Shown here: positions 8,468-20,000 of the stretch, in pieces
Layout: every line of letters begins with the position of its first letter
Numbering within the stretch: position 1 is the stretch's first letter
Source of the DNA: Akkermansiaceae bacterium
GTDB taxonomy: Bacteria > Verrucomicrobiota > Verrucomicrobiia > Verrucomicrobiales > Akkermansiaceae
Length of the DNA: 40,220 nucleotides
NCBI GenBank assembly: GCA_015062055.1
Contig: SUVK01000001.1
Coordinates: 1-40,220 of the forward strand
Direction of reading: 5' to 3'
The notes under the pieces: generated by a model
Databases searched by the model: none
What the model was told of the DNA's origin: nothing
What the model saw: only the letters and a program-made list of their open reading frames with translations
Translations under genes and position numbers: made by a program

Positions 8468-9301
8468 ATGTTGATCCGACCGGAAAAGATGGTACCCGGA
8501 GTACAAGGCCTTGCTGCCGAGGTGTGGCAAGAGCTGTGCCGTGTGGCAGAAGAGGCATCTCGCCGAGAACCCAAGCTGATGGGTATTTTGGATGATGTGG
8601 TGCTCAGCCGCACCAGCTTGGGCAACGCCGTGGCTGTGCGCTTGGCCCGCAAGCTTTCTCGCCGAGACATGGGGCGAGACGAGCTAGAGCCCCTTATCCG
8701 CACCATACTCAAGGCTAACCCGCAAACGGTAGAATGTATGGCAGCCGATTTGCGCGCCGTGGTAGAGCGCGATGCCGCCTGCCGCAACGTGCTGGAGCCC
8801 CTGTTGTTTTTCAAAGGATTTCATGCCTTAGCCACATACCGCGTGGCACATTTGTTGTGGCAAGAAGGGCGGCATCTCATGGCCTTGCTCTTCCAAAGTA
8901 TCGGCAGCGAGGTGTTCGGGGTAGATATACACCCCGCCGCGCAGATGGGCTGTGGTATTTTGCTGGACCACGGTACCGGGTTTGTGGTGGGCGAAACCGC
9001 TATTGTTGAGAACGATGTTTCCCTGCTGCACGAGGTTACCCTGGGCGGCACCGGTAAAGAGAAAGGCGGTGCACGCCACCCTATTGTGCGTAGCGGAGTG
9101 CTGATAGGCGCCGGTGCCAAGGTGTTGGGGCGGGTCGAGATTGGCGAGTGCGCCAAGGTGGCGGCGTCATCCGTTGTGCTGGCAGATGTTCGCCCGCATA
9201 CCACGGTGGCCGGTGTGCCTGCGCAAGAGGTGGCCTCTGCCACCCCGGGCGAGGTTTCTCCCGCCCTTTGCATGCAACAAAGTATTGATACAGAATCATG
9301 A
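8468..9301 (+). CDS. cysE: Serine O-acetyltransferase
   Basis: 277 residues. It transfers acetyl from acetyl-CoA to L-serine, the first step of cysteine synthesis, and works in the cytoplasm as a trimer or hexamer. The N-terminal helical domain (about 1-145) carries 'VERDAACRN' with the aspartate at about 102. The left-handed beta-helix of hexapeptide repeats (about 150-255) contains GVDIHP (D153), DHGTGFVVGETA (H168, equivalent to the E. coli catalytic His158) and LGGTGKEKGGARHP. A short tail follows residue 255. No Shine-Dalgarno is visible before 8468; M8 (8489) is an alternative start. The stop overlaps the next start (ATGA, 9298-9301), indicating an operon with the polyprenyl synthase and the FAD dehydrogenase. 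Confidence 0.92.
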   Translation: MLIRPEKMVPGVQGLAAEVWQELCRVAEEASRREPKLMGILDDVVLSRTSLGNAVAVRLARKLSRRDMGRDELEPLIRTILKANPQTVECMAADLRAVVERDAACRNVLEPLLFFKGFHALATYRVAHLLWQEGRHLMALLFQSIGSEVFGVDIHPAAQMGCGILLDHGTGFVVGETAIVENDVSLLHEVTLGGTGKEKGGARHPIVRSGVLIGAGAKVLGRVEIGECAKVAASSVVLADVRPHTTVAGVPAQEVASATPGEVSPALCMQQSIDTES

Positions 9302-10880
9302 TTACCGAGGTAGACATACACCTGCCACTGCGACAAGTTGCCAAAGAAGATGCCCGCCGTAAGGCCGTGGCTCAAGAGCTGCAGCTCTCGCCCAAGCGCG
9401 TGCAGGGTATGCGCCTGCTCAAAGAAAGCATAGATGCCCGCCGCCGCCCCATTTGCAAACAGTTGCGCCTGCTGGTGGGGGTGGACGAGCCCTTGCCCCC
9501 GGCAGAGTTGCCCGTGCGCCATTACACCCCCTTGGCAGATACCGCCAAGCGTGTGGTAATCGTAGGCAGTGGCCCCGGTGGATTGTTTGCCGCCTTGCGT
9601 TGTTTGGAGCTGGGCATGCGCCCCATTGTGCTGGAGCGCGGTAAAGATGTAACCGCCCGCAGATTCGACTTGCAACCCCTGCACTTGGGCGAGTTTGCCA
9701 CGGTGAATGAAGAGTCTAATTACTGCTTCGGCGAGGGCGGTGCCGGCACGTTCTCCGATGGCAAGCTTTTTACCCGTGCCACCAAGCGTGGCCCCGTGAT
9801 GGAGGTGTACGAAACTTTTGTGGCCCACGGTGCCTCACCCGAAATCTTGACGGATGCCCACCCCCACATTGGCTCCGACCGCTTGCCCGACATTATCAAG
9901 GCCATGCGTCGTAGCATTCTCCAAGCCGGCGGAGAGGTGCATTTTGAAACCCGCGTATGTGGCCTTTTGCGCTCTGCCGACGGCTTGCGCTTGCTGGGGG
10001 TGCGCTCCTCCGATGGCCGAGAATGGCCGGGAGATGCCGTTATTTTGGCCACGGGCCACAGTGCCGAGATGTGTACCGCATGTTGCACGACGAAGGCCTT
10101 TTGCTGGAGCGTAAGGCATTTGCCGTGGGGGTACGTATCGAGCACCCGCAGGCCCTCATAGATGCCGCTCAATACCACCTGCGCCCGGGTGAACAACGCC
10201 CTCAAGAATTGCCTGCGGCCCGCTATGCGCTGGCTACCAAAATAGAAGAGCGTGGCGTGCACTCCTTCTGTATGTGCCCCGGGGGGCATATTGTGCCCTC
10301 TGCCACGGCGGTAGATGAAGTGGTGGTCAATGGTATGTCGCTTTCTCAGCGCAATTCCCCGTTTGCTAACTCGGGCTTTGTGGTGACGGTTGAACCGCAA
10401 GATACCGATGCCTTTGCTGCCGAGCACGGCGTGCTCTCGGGCATTGCATACCGGCGAGCCCTCGAAACCGCGACTGCTCTTGCCGGTGGCGGTGCTCAAA
10501 AAGCCCCCGCCCAACGTGTGGCCGATTTCTTGAAAGGGCGCACCTCCTCCTCCTTGCCCGCTACCACGTATCAGCCCGGTCTTACCCCCTGCAACCTGCA
10601 CGACCTTCTCCCCGCCCAAGTCGCTTGGCGTATGAAGGAGGGCCTACTGCACTTTAACCGCAAACTGCGCGGTTTTGCGGGCGAAGATGCCCTGCTGATA
10701 GGCTGCGAAACCCGCACCAGCTCGCCCGTGCGTATTCCCCGCGACAAAGAAACCCTGCAACACCCGCAGCTGCTCGGCCTTTTCCCCTGCGGCGAGGGGG
10801 CAGGCTATGCCGGCGGTATTGTCTCGGCCGCTCTCGATGGCCGCCGATGTGCCGAGGCCATCGCGTCGGCTCTTCGTTAA
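9298..10880 (+). pseudogene. COG2509-type FAD-dependent dehydrogenase, frameshifted
   Basis: The two halves lie in different frames but form one continuous protein of about 527 residues. The first frame (9298 to about 10065) carries an N-terminal domain and the FAD-binding Rossmann motif VGSGPGG (89-95) ending at 'VLERG', then 'GEGGAGTFSDGKL'. The second frame (from about 10066 to 10880) carries 'RDVYRMLHDEG', 'CMCPGG' and the C-terminal 'FPCGEGAGYAGGI' flavin-binding motif. The break is at GTGCC|GAGATG (10061-10070): one extra C would restore 'ATGHSARDVYRML'. With no other damage, this is either a very recent mutation or an assembly/sequencing error. The uncharacterised family is thought to be a flavin-dependent reductase; the substrate is unknown. 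Confidence 0.85.
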
Positions 10881-10949
10881 TTGATTGGCCTTATTTCTCG
10901 TCCCTCGATAAAAAATTGATAAATACAAGTTTTCTGTGGTCAAATTCGC

Positions 10950-10979
10950 TTGACTATGGCGGGGCTGTTTTGATAGAAT
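10950..10979 (+). promoter_or_regulatory. Promoter of the giant autotransporter
   Basis: TTGACT (10950-10955), 18-base spacer, TAGAAT (10974-10979). The predicted start is near 10986, giving a leader of about 64 bases before the ATG at 11050. The leader ends in an A-rich tract without a Shine-Dalgarno. Confidence 0.55.
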
Positions 10980-11049
10980 GCAATGGTAATATCATGAGGT
11001 GGACTGTATCTACCTCCGTAAACTTTTAATACTTAAAACAAATAATAAC

Positions 11050-14000
11050 ATGAAATTACATCTCCCCAAAATGTTGCGTATGGCAGTTATGGCATGCATG
11101 ACTGTTGTAACCGGTATCTCCACTACCGTGGCTACAGGTACTTTGTTGGTCAGTATGCTCTCGCAGCAGGTCCATGCTGCCATTCCTCCAACAGTGAGTG
11201 ACGATGGTAAAACCGTTACCTATGACGGTAATCAAAATAGTGGTATAAAGTTTTCTACTTTGAATGAGCCTGTCTATAATGATGCTACAGTGGACCCCGC
11301 TGCAGTAGAGTTGGTTGTGTTTGATATCACCGAGGGAGGCAGAAATTACCTTGATAATACCACAGGATATGCCGGTACTATAAAAATAGGTCTTCTTAAT
11401 TATGATAATGGCCTTATTCTGAATGATGGCGGTAATAAAACATATGAGATTTCTAATAAGATTATCGGCCATGGACGTATCAAAAAGACGGGTGCCGGTG
11501 ATGGCATGGTGCTCAATTTTACAGGTGATGTAAGTGAGTTTGAAGGTGACATTGTTTTAGGTGCCTCCGTGCCATTTACATTGAAGTTCGGTAAAGACGG
11601 GGTAAATGCCGTGTCTTCTCAAGGTAAAGGGGCCTCCGGGACAGGGGCAATTTCGTTTACCGGCAATAATGACACTTTGGTATATGCCTACGCCCCTTCT
11701 GCAGATACGGTATACATCACCAATAGTATTACCAATAGCCTTAACGGCACCTCAGGCACCTCAAAAGTAAAATTGACCGGCGGTGCAGATTATTGCTTTA
11801 CCAAAGGACTTACCATCAATCAATTTTCAATGGAGGGCGGTAGTGCTCGCTTTGATTCCGGTGGCGTGTACCTTCTCAATACCACCGTGAGTGGAGGGGC
11901 AACGATTATCGGCAATGCCACTGCCGATGGCGCTAGTGACACCCGCTTGTTGAATCTGGATGTCACAGGGCCCCTCACCATTGAGGGACAGGTGAGTCTT
12001 TGTGGTACCGTCACACTCAGAGAAACCGTTACCAACAAAGGCACTGTCATCTTGCGTTTAGATACCGAGGGACAGAAATTAGAGCCCTTAAAGATAAATC
12101 TTGCCACACTGACTCCTGAAATAAGTGGCAGCGGTAAGGGGGCAACCGGTACATATACTCTGTTTAGCGGCGGTAATGTGATTGGTGCCAAAAATTGGAC
12201 GAATTTTGATTTGTCCACACTGACCTCTGATGAGTTAGTGGGCTATATCACCGGTGTAGACCCTGTGGGTAAGAGCTGGAGCTTTGCTGACGGCAAGATT
12301 ATCTACACCATTTTGTCCTCAGATTTGGTATGGAACCAAAAAGATTCCTCGTTTAATTGGCATGTCGAAACCGAGTTTGCCGGTGGGGTTCAATTTTCCA
12401 ATGATGATAATGTCTCCTTTGCCGAAAATCTCGGCACGGTAACTGCTACCATTGATGGAGATATCGTGGTATCTCAGCTGACGGTGGGTAATGGTACCGA
12501 TTTGGTATTGGCCGGCACCGGTGACATGGAGCTCAGCAAGGCCGTGTTCGGTGAGAGTGCCGGGTTAACTATCGCTGCAAACCGCGAGATGACTTGGGCA
12601 CCCGGAGTCGGTACAGAGGGCTCACCTGCAACCTTGACTGTGCTGGGTAAACTGACGGTGGAGAATGGGGCTTTCGACGATACTGCGACCATAACGGTAG
12701 ACGGTGGTAAGCTGACTGTTAAAGGTAAAGACGCAGGTGGTGCATACCTGAAGGGAGATGTCCTGCTTAATAACAGCGGTGTGTTAGAGGTGACGGAAGG
12801 TAGTGACCTCTTCAACTATGAAGATGACAATAAGATTGAAATACTCAATGGGGCCGAGCTTAACTTAAATGCTACGCGCGTCTCCTTCCAAGCCTCTGAT
12901 AAGCTTATTCTCAATAATGGTACTGTCAGTGGTACGGGAGATCAAAACGGCTGCCTGGATTTCTTTCAAAACAACGGCACGGTTACCTCCTCCGGCACCA
13001 GTGTTATTAATGCCCCCCTTCGTTTGCGCACCGCCGGCCAGACTACAAACTTCAATGTTACCGATGGCACGTTGACTATCTCTGAAACGGTCGCTAGTGG
13101 CGGTACGCTCAATAAACAAGGCAGCGGTATTTTGACTGTAACCGGTAACCTGAAACACACCGGTACTACCACGGTTTCCGCAGGTACGCTGCAATTCGGC
13201 GGAACCACTCTGGCGGATTCTGCCGTGGTGCTGAGCGGTGGCAATTTGGCTGTAACGGCAGAGGGCTCTGCATCTTTGGTCGAGTTGCGTGGTGCCGGCA
13301 CTATTACCGTTTCAGAGGGTGGTTTGCTTACTCTTAACAAGATGGATGTAGGTGCTGCCGGTATCAGTGTAACGGGTATTGTTTCTGCCGGGGCCGATTT
13401 CGCGAAAATCGGCGATGGCGTGCTTACTCTCGATGCCTTGAATGTGGGTGGACCATTCAATATGAATGGTTGGGAGAAGATGACCCTCAAGTCTATACAC
13501 GTAGCTGACGGTGCCGAGCTGATTTACAGTGCCGGAGACGTGCTCTCCATCGGCTCCGTTACCTCTGCCGTTTCTCTCAACGTGTTCGACGTGGCAGACC
13601 AGTTGGCCTCCGGGGTTGATACCGGTATTACCTTGGCAGAGGGACAAGAGGTGCAAGACCTCAAAGACATGCTGACGGTAAAAGGATTGGACTCATTCAA
13701 GCTTGAAGTTGATGAAAACAGGCGCGTATGGTTGAGCTCTACCGCCTCCCATCAATCCGACTGGGACCTCAACTGGGGGGCTGCCGAGCTGTCCAAGGCT
13801 CCGAAAACCGTGGCTCAAGGCAGTATCGCCTCTTTACGAGGTACAGATTTCACGAACAACGGCAAAACGATTACCGTATATGAGATATACGGCAATGAAA
13901 CCTACACCCCGGCAGACGGAGTGGTAGCCATTTCTCTTACCGGCGAGGGTAATGCCAACGCCGTTGTTGTTGGTGGTAATGATGCTAATGCCGATCCCGG

Positions 14001-17000
14001 TACCGGTAAGGTGGCGACTGATGTATGGATTGAAGCCAACGAAGGTACATACAAGGCCTTGGTGGGTGGTAACCATGCTCAGAACTGGGGCTCAAACGGT
14101 GTGCGTGCCGATTTTGAAGGCAACGCTCATATTAAGGTAGACGGCGCTACGATTGGTACCATTGTGGGTGGTAACTTTAAGGATGGTCAATCCCCCTCCT
14201 TTATCGGCGATACGTTCATTTCCGTCTTCAGTGGCGATGTAACCGGCTCCATCATTGGTGCAGGTGTAGCTGCTCATAATCAGAAAATGACGCAGACCGG
14301 CGACACGAATATCTTTGTGTATACGCCGTTGAGTTCCGGCGAATCCAGGTTGACCTCCGAGCCGAACGATATGATTATCGGTGGTTTCTCTTGGATTACC
14401 AACGTATCGAAAGGGCAAGAACTGAGCGGTAATACCAACATCCTTGTAGATACTACAAAATATGAGGGCTCTGCTACCGAAATGGTCAAGCACATTGTTG
14501 GTGGTAACTACAACAATACCGCTTCCACACAAACCATAACGGGCTCCACCAACGTTGTGTTAGATCTCGGTGAGATTGCTCTGAAGGATGCGTACAAGGT
14601 TGTTGGCGGTAACTGGTGTGATTATGGTTCCACCGATATTGGAACGACCAACATTACCATCAAGAGCGGTACTTACAAGGCCCCGGTTGTCGGTGGTTCG
14701 TGGATTGCGGGGCAGGGTGGCACACATGCCATAGACGAGACCAAGATTAATATTACCGGTGGTACCTTGACCGGCAGCAACCTGTTTGGTGGTAGCCGAG
14801 TAGGGAACGGTTCTCCCACCCTTACAGCGGGCGACATTTCCATCGTGATTGATGGCGATGCTGTGGTGAACCATGTATACGGTGGTCATAGTATCGAGTC
14901 CGGTGGCAATGCTGCCAATGAAAACAAGGTTGTTGCCACAACGAACTCCATTGAGATTACCGTAGATGACAATGCCCATGTGATGGGGACTATTGTTGGC
15001 GGTAGCTTAATTCTACGCAACAACAACAGCCAATCTTCTTTCACTACGGGAGATATCGTTATCAACCTTAATGACGGTCAGCTCAGCGGTTCGGTCTATG
15101 GTGCCGGTGAATCTTTGGGTACCTTGAAACAGACCGTTGATAATGTCACCATCAACCTCAGTGCTGACATTCAGTTGCCGGGCAAAACTATTTCCGGCGG
15201 GTTCGATGGAGAGACCACCAACACGGCAGATTGCACGATATCGGGCACCTCTAAGCTTGCCTTTACAGATGCCGTAACATACAGCAATATCGTAGGCACT
15301 CAGTTCAGGGATTTCAACGCCATTGAGTTGGCAGATGGTGCCACCGTGGCCATCACCTCTTTTGACGCGCTTAATAAAGAGGTGACCATCTCCGGTGCGG
15401 GTACTCTCAGAATGGCCAATACCTCTGCCGTAGCACTTGATAAGCTGACGCTCTCCGGCGCCACGGTAACCATCGACAACGGCATTGCGCCCACCACGGG
15501 GCTTTCCCTGCATATTACGAAGCCGTCTCAGCTGATACTGCCGACCAAGGTGGGCGAGCAGTCACTGACCCTGGCATCTTTGGAGATTGACATGACCGGG
15601 GCATCTGCCTCTAAGCCTTATGTGGATATTGAGGGGGCGCTCTTGGGTACCTCTAATGTCGCTATTACCCTGACGGGGGTAAGCTCCTTGGCTCCCGGCG
15701 AATACAAGCTCATCAGTGCAGAGTCCGTCGCTATTTCTGCAGATGATCTGCAGGTGACCTATGATACCACCGCCCCCGAGGGTATGGAGTATAAGGTAGA
15801 GATTGTTGGCAGCAACCTTATCTTCCGCAGTGCCTTCCTTAGCCCTTGGGTGTGGGAGGGCAGCACCAATGGCGAGGGCAACGTGTGGTCCGATAATGAA
15901 GATGGCTGGAAGTCTGAGGAGGGGTCTCCCAATGGCCAGAATGTCTACTTTATCGCTTCGGCTGCCGGGGTGGTGGAAGTTTCGGGCGTGGTAACCCCCG
16001 CCAATGTCAACATCACCGGTGGTGAGTACACCTTCATAGGCAATACTGCCGATTCCGCTATCAAATTGGGCGAAAACGGCGTGTTGAACATCAGCGATGG
16101 CGCAACATTGGAGCTTGCTTTGGACAACCCCGAGCTCGGCGGCTCCACCGTATTGGGCGGCAAGCTGGTTCTCAAGTCTAAGTACGCCTTGGGGGATTCT
16201 CAACTCAAGTCTCAACTCAAGTTCAACGGTGGTACACTGGTGTATGCCTCTGTGACGGACGACGCTGATAACACCATTCATTTCAATACCGACCTGAGCG
16301 CTCAAGCCGGCTTGGCAGCTGACTACACCGGCCCTGTCAAGATAGAGGTGACCCATGCTGATAATAGTGTAACTTGGGGTAGTACGGATCTGTACAAATC
16401 GGCGCTCCCCGGTGTACAGGCTATTCTTGAAAAAGGCATTGATTTTAATGCCGAAGCCGGAGCAGGCAAGATGCACATTCTATTCGAGATTGACCCCGCT
16501 CAAACATATAATGGCGATATCAATGTAGGTGCCGGTGAGTTGTACTACACAGTTGCTCTGAGTGCACCGACCTTTGCCGGGGCTGTTAATGTGGAGTCCG
16601 GCGCTAAACTTGGCTTCAACACAACGCTGAAAGCTGATAGTGCCAAATTTACCGTGTCCGGCGCTATAACCGGCGGTGGCGTCGTAGAGCTTGGTTCCGA
16701 TGGTGTGGCTTCCGGGCGCTATGCATTAACCGGGAATAACTCTGCCTTTGCAGGGACTATTGCCTTGCTTGGTGATGGTACATCAGGCAATTACAATTAC
16801 GTTGCATTCAAAGATGGCAATGCCTTCGGCGGTGCGGATACTACTGTGCGTTTGGATGGTCGTGGTATCTACTTCCGCGAAGCTCCAACGACTCACGCAA
16901 CTGTCGAGGTAATAGGCAACAAGGAAAGCAATGCCTTGGAAGGCATGAATGGTACACGATATGTATTCTTAGGAAAATGGAAGGGTGCCGAGGATGCTCA

Positions 17001-20000
17001 ATTTAGAGCAAATGACTACAATATAACCGTAGCCCTTGCCGGAGACCTGAGCGAATACGAGGGTACCTTTACCTCCTCTGCAAGTAACACCTGGGTATTG
17101 GGTGGTGAGGGCGTAGCCGGTACGGGCTCCTTGGATATGAAGGAACTCAACGGCAGCGGTACCTTCAAGGTGCAGTATAGTAGTGAAACTATGTTGAACA
17201 CCGTAGTAGGTGGCACTGCTAAGTTGCAGCAGAGCGGTGCCGGTAAGCTGATTCTGACTGCCGAGAACACCACCAAGGGTACACTTACCGTAGATAAGGA
17301 CACGGAGGTACAGTTGGGTAATGCTGCCACGCCGGGTGTGTGGGCCGGCTCTGAGTTGGCAGGTGAGGGTACTTTCATCCTGACGTACGGTGAGCTCCGC
17401 GGTCTTACCACAAAGGCTGATGGTGCCAAGCTGGTCGTTAAGACAACAAAGAGCGCAGAAAGCACCTTTGCCATAGGTGACGGAGGCGGCACGATTGTAG
17501 CCCTCACGGGCTCCGATGCCTCGTTGCTCGACAGCATTGAGTTGGCAGAGGGCAGCACCCTGCATGTGGACCGCACCCTGCTTGAGGGCGGCACGCTCAT
17601 CGTAGGCGGCACCGGTAACACCAAGCTCGATATGGCCTTTACCACCGACAACTTGGGTGCTAACCTGATGGATATTAAGGCTATGATTCAAGGTTGCAAT
17701 CTTACCATTGCCGGTACCGATGGCGTAAAATTCAACCTGACCAATGCCGATGTACTGACTGCGCTCAACTCCGTTGGCACCGGCGATCTTTACTTGCAGG
17801 TTACCGACGGCTCCCTTACCGTGGGCGATGGTGTCAACATCAACGATGTCATCAACCCGAACCTGCTTGGCTTGGGTGTACGCGCCCAGCTTACGGAAAA
17901 ATCCTCTGCCGGCGTTTACTTGGTCATCAACGGTAAGGTAACCGATGTGTACTTTACCGATAATCAGGTAAACTGCAGCAATACCACGGCAGATAAAGTG
18001 GAAGTAAAAGACGGTGTGCTGGGCATTTATGCCGCCACTGTGGTGAATACCAATGATACCCTCACCGTTAAGGCCGATACCACCATCAACAACCTGAATG
18101 GTCAGGAGGGCGGTAATGTGGTGATTGCCGATGGCGCAGAGGTAACGCTCAATAACCAGCAGATGCCTACCGGCGTACCCAAATACGACCCCATGGGGGC
18201 TAATAACACACTTGCCGGCAGCCTGACGGGGCAAACCGGTACCTCCATCACCGTGAAGGGCGAAGGCGGTTCCTTGACCGTTGGCGGCGCATTGACTGCC
18301 GATACACTCATTGTAGCATCCGGTGATTTGATTGCTAACGCCGGAGCAGATGTTGCTACCCTTACCGTGGCCGACGGTGCCACCATGACTGTGGCCAAGG
18401 GCATGCAGCTTAAGGATGGCAGCATTCAGGGTGTGCTTAAGGCAGATGTTGCCGGCACCTCACTGAGCACCACAGGGCAGGTAAGCGTTGGTGGCATGGT
18501 CTCCAACATGGACCTGACTATTGAGGACGGCAGCCTTGTATACCTCAGCGGCGACCCCGCCGCCACCAACAAGGGCGCTGCCTACCTCAACTCCTTGCGG
18601 GTAGAGGAGGGTGCCACCCTGATGGGTACCGGTGCCAAGGTAGATGTAGGCGCCTCTCAACCGAGCACCTTTGCCGGTTCACTCAGTGGCGATGGCCACC
18701 TGACTACCTCCGGCGATACACAGCTTACCTTCGATAACGCCACCGGCGCAGAGGGTTGGGATGTCACCAACAAGGGCAACATGCTCATCGACATTACCGA
18801 CAGTGGTACGATGAAGCTTGGTCAGCTCACGCTGGCGGCAGGGTCCGATACAACCCTCAAGTTCAACTCCGACTCGGGTATGGCCGGCCTGTTAGACCTT
18901 CAGCTCTTGTCGGTTGACAGCACGGCTCAGCTCACCCTGCAAACCATTGGCGGAGGCCAGTTGGATGCCGGCGAGCACATTATCGGCTCCGTGATGGATG
19001 GTTATGAGGGCGAAAAAGAACTGCATGCCATCTTGAGTGGCACCGCATTCTCTCGCCTCGACAAGACCCGGAGCTACATTACGGTGAACGATAATGGCGA
19101 TATTGTTCTCGTTGCCGTCAAGTCTACCGTCAACGAGTTGGACAAGTCCGCCTCTGACCCCAATGCCCATGCCGGTGCAGATCTGTTGTGGAATTCCACC
19201 GCCCCCGTAGGCGGCGAGCTGGAGGAGGTATACAATGCCGTAGATAAGATGATTGCCGATGGTAACACCGAAGCTGCCAACGAGACCATGGCCTCTTTGG
19301 CCGGTTCTTCCACCGCTGCGCTGGGTATGGCCCTTTCGGGCGATGTCGAGCGCCAGTTGCGTGCCATCCGCAACCGCACCACCACCATGGGTGTCAACCG
19401 GTGCGTGGTCAACGAGGGTATGCCCTACTTCAACGCTTGGGTGAATGCCGAGGGTAACTTCGGCGAGCTCGACCAAGACGGCCTTGCCTCCGGCTACTCG
19501 CTCGACAGCTGGGGCGGTACCGTCGGCTTCGATGTAGACGTCAACCCCAACCTCACCTTGGGCTTGGCTCTTACCGCCATGTATGGTGACCTCACCGTAG
19601 ACGGCCCCGACATGCTGGATGGCGACATGGACACCTACTACTTGAGTGCCTTTGCCCGCTACTCCGAGCGTGCCTGGACCCACACCTTCATCGCCACCAT
19701 CGGTATGATGGACTCCTCTTACGAGCGCACCGTCAGTTACGGCGACAAGAGCTACACCGCCGAGGGCGATACCGACGGTATGGCACTTGCCCTTATGTAC
19801 GAGGTTGGCCGTGTATACAACATCGACGAAGACGGCGATGCCTGCTGGCAGCCCGTATTCAATGTAGCCTACCGCCACACCACCGTGGGCGGCTATACCG
19901 AAACCGGCAGTGATGCTGCGCTGACGGTAGACGACCAGACCCTCGACACCATCACCCTGGGTGCAGGTGCTCGCGTGCAGGCCATTGTGGGTGAGAACAT

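Noticed and set aside
10999..11049. Upstream start of the giant autotransporter
   Set aside because: The ATG at 11050 restores the MKLHLP start shared with the other autotransporter.
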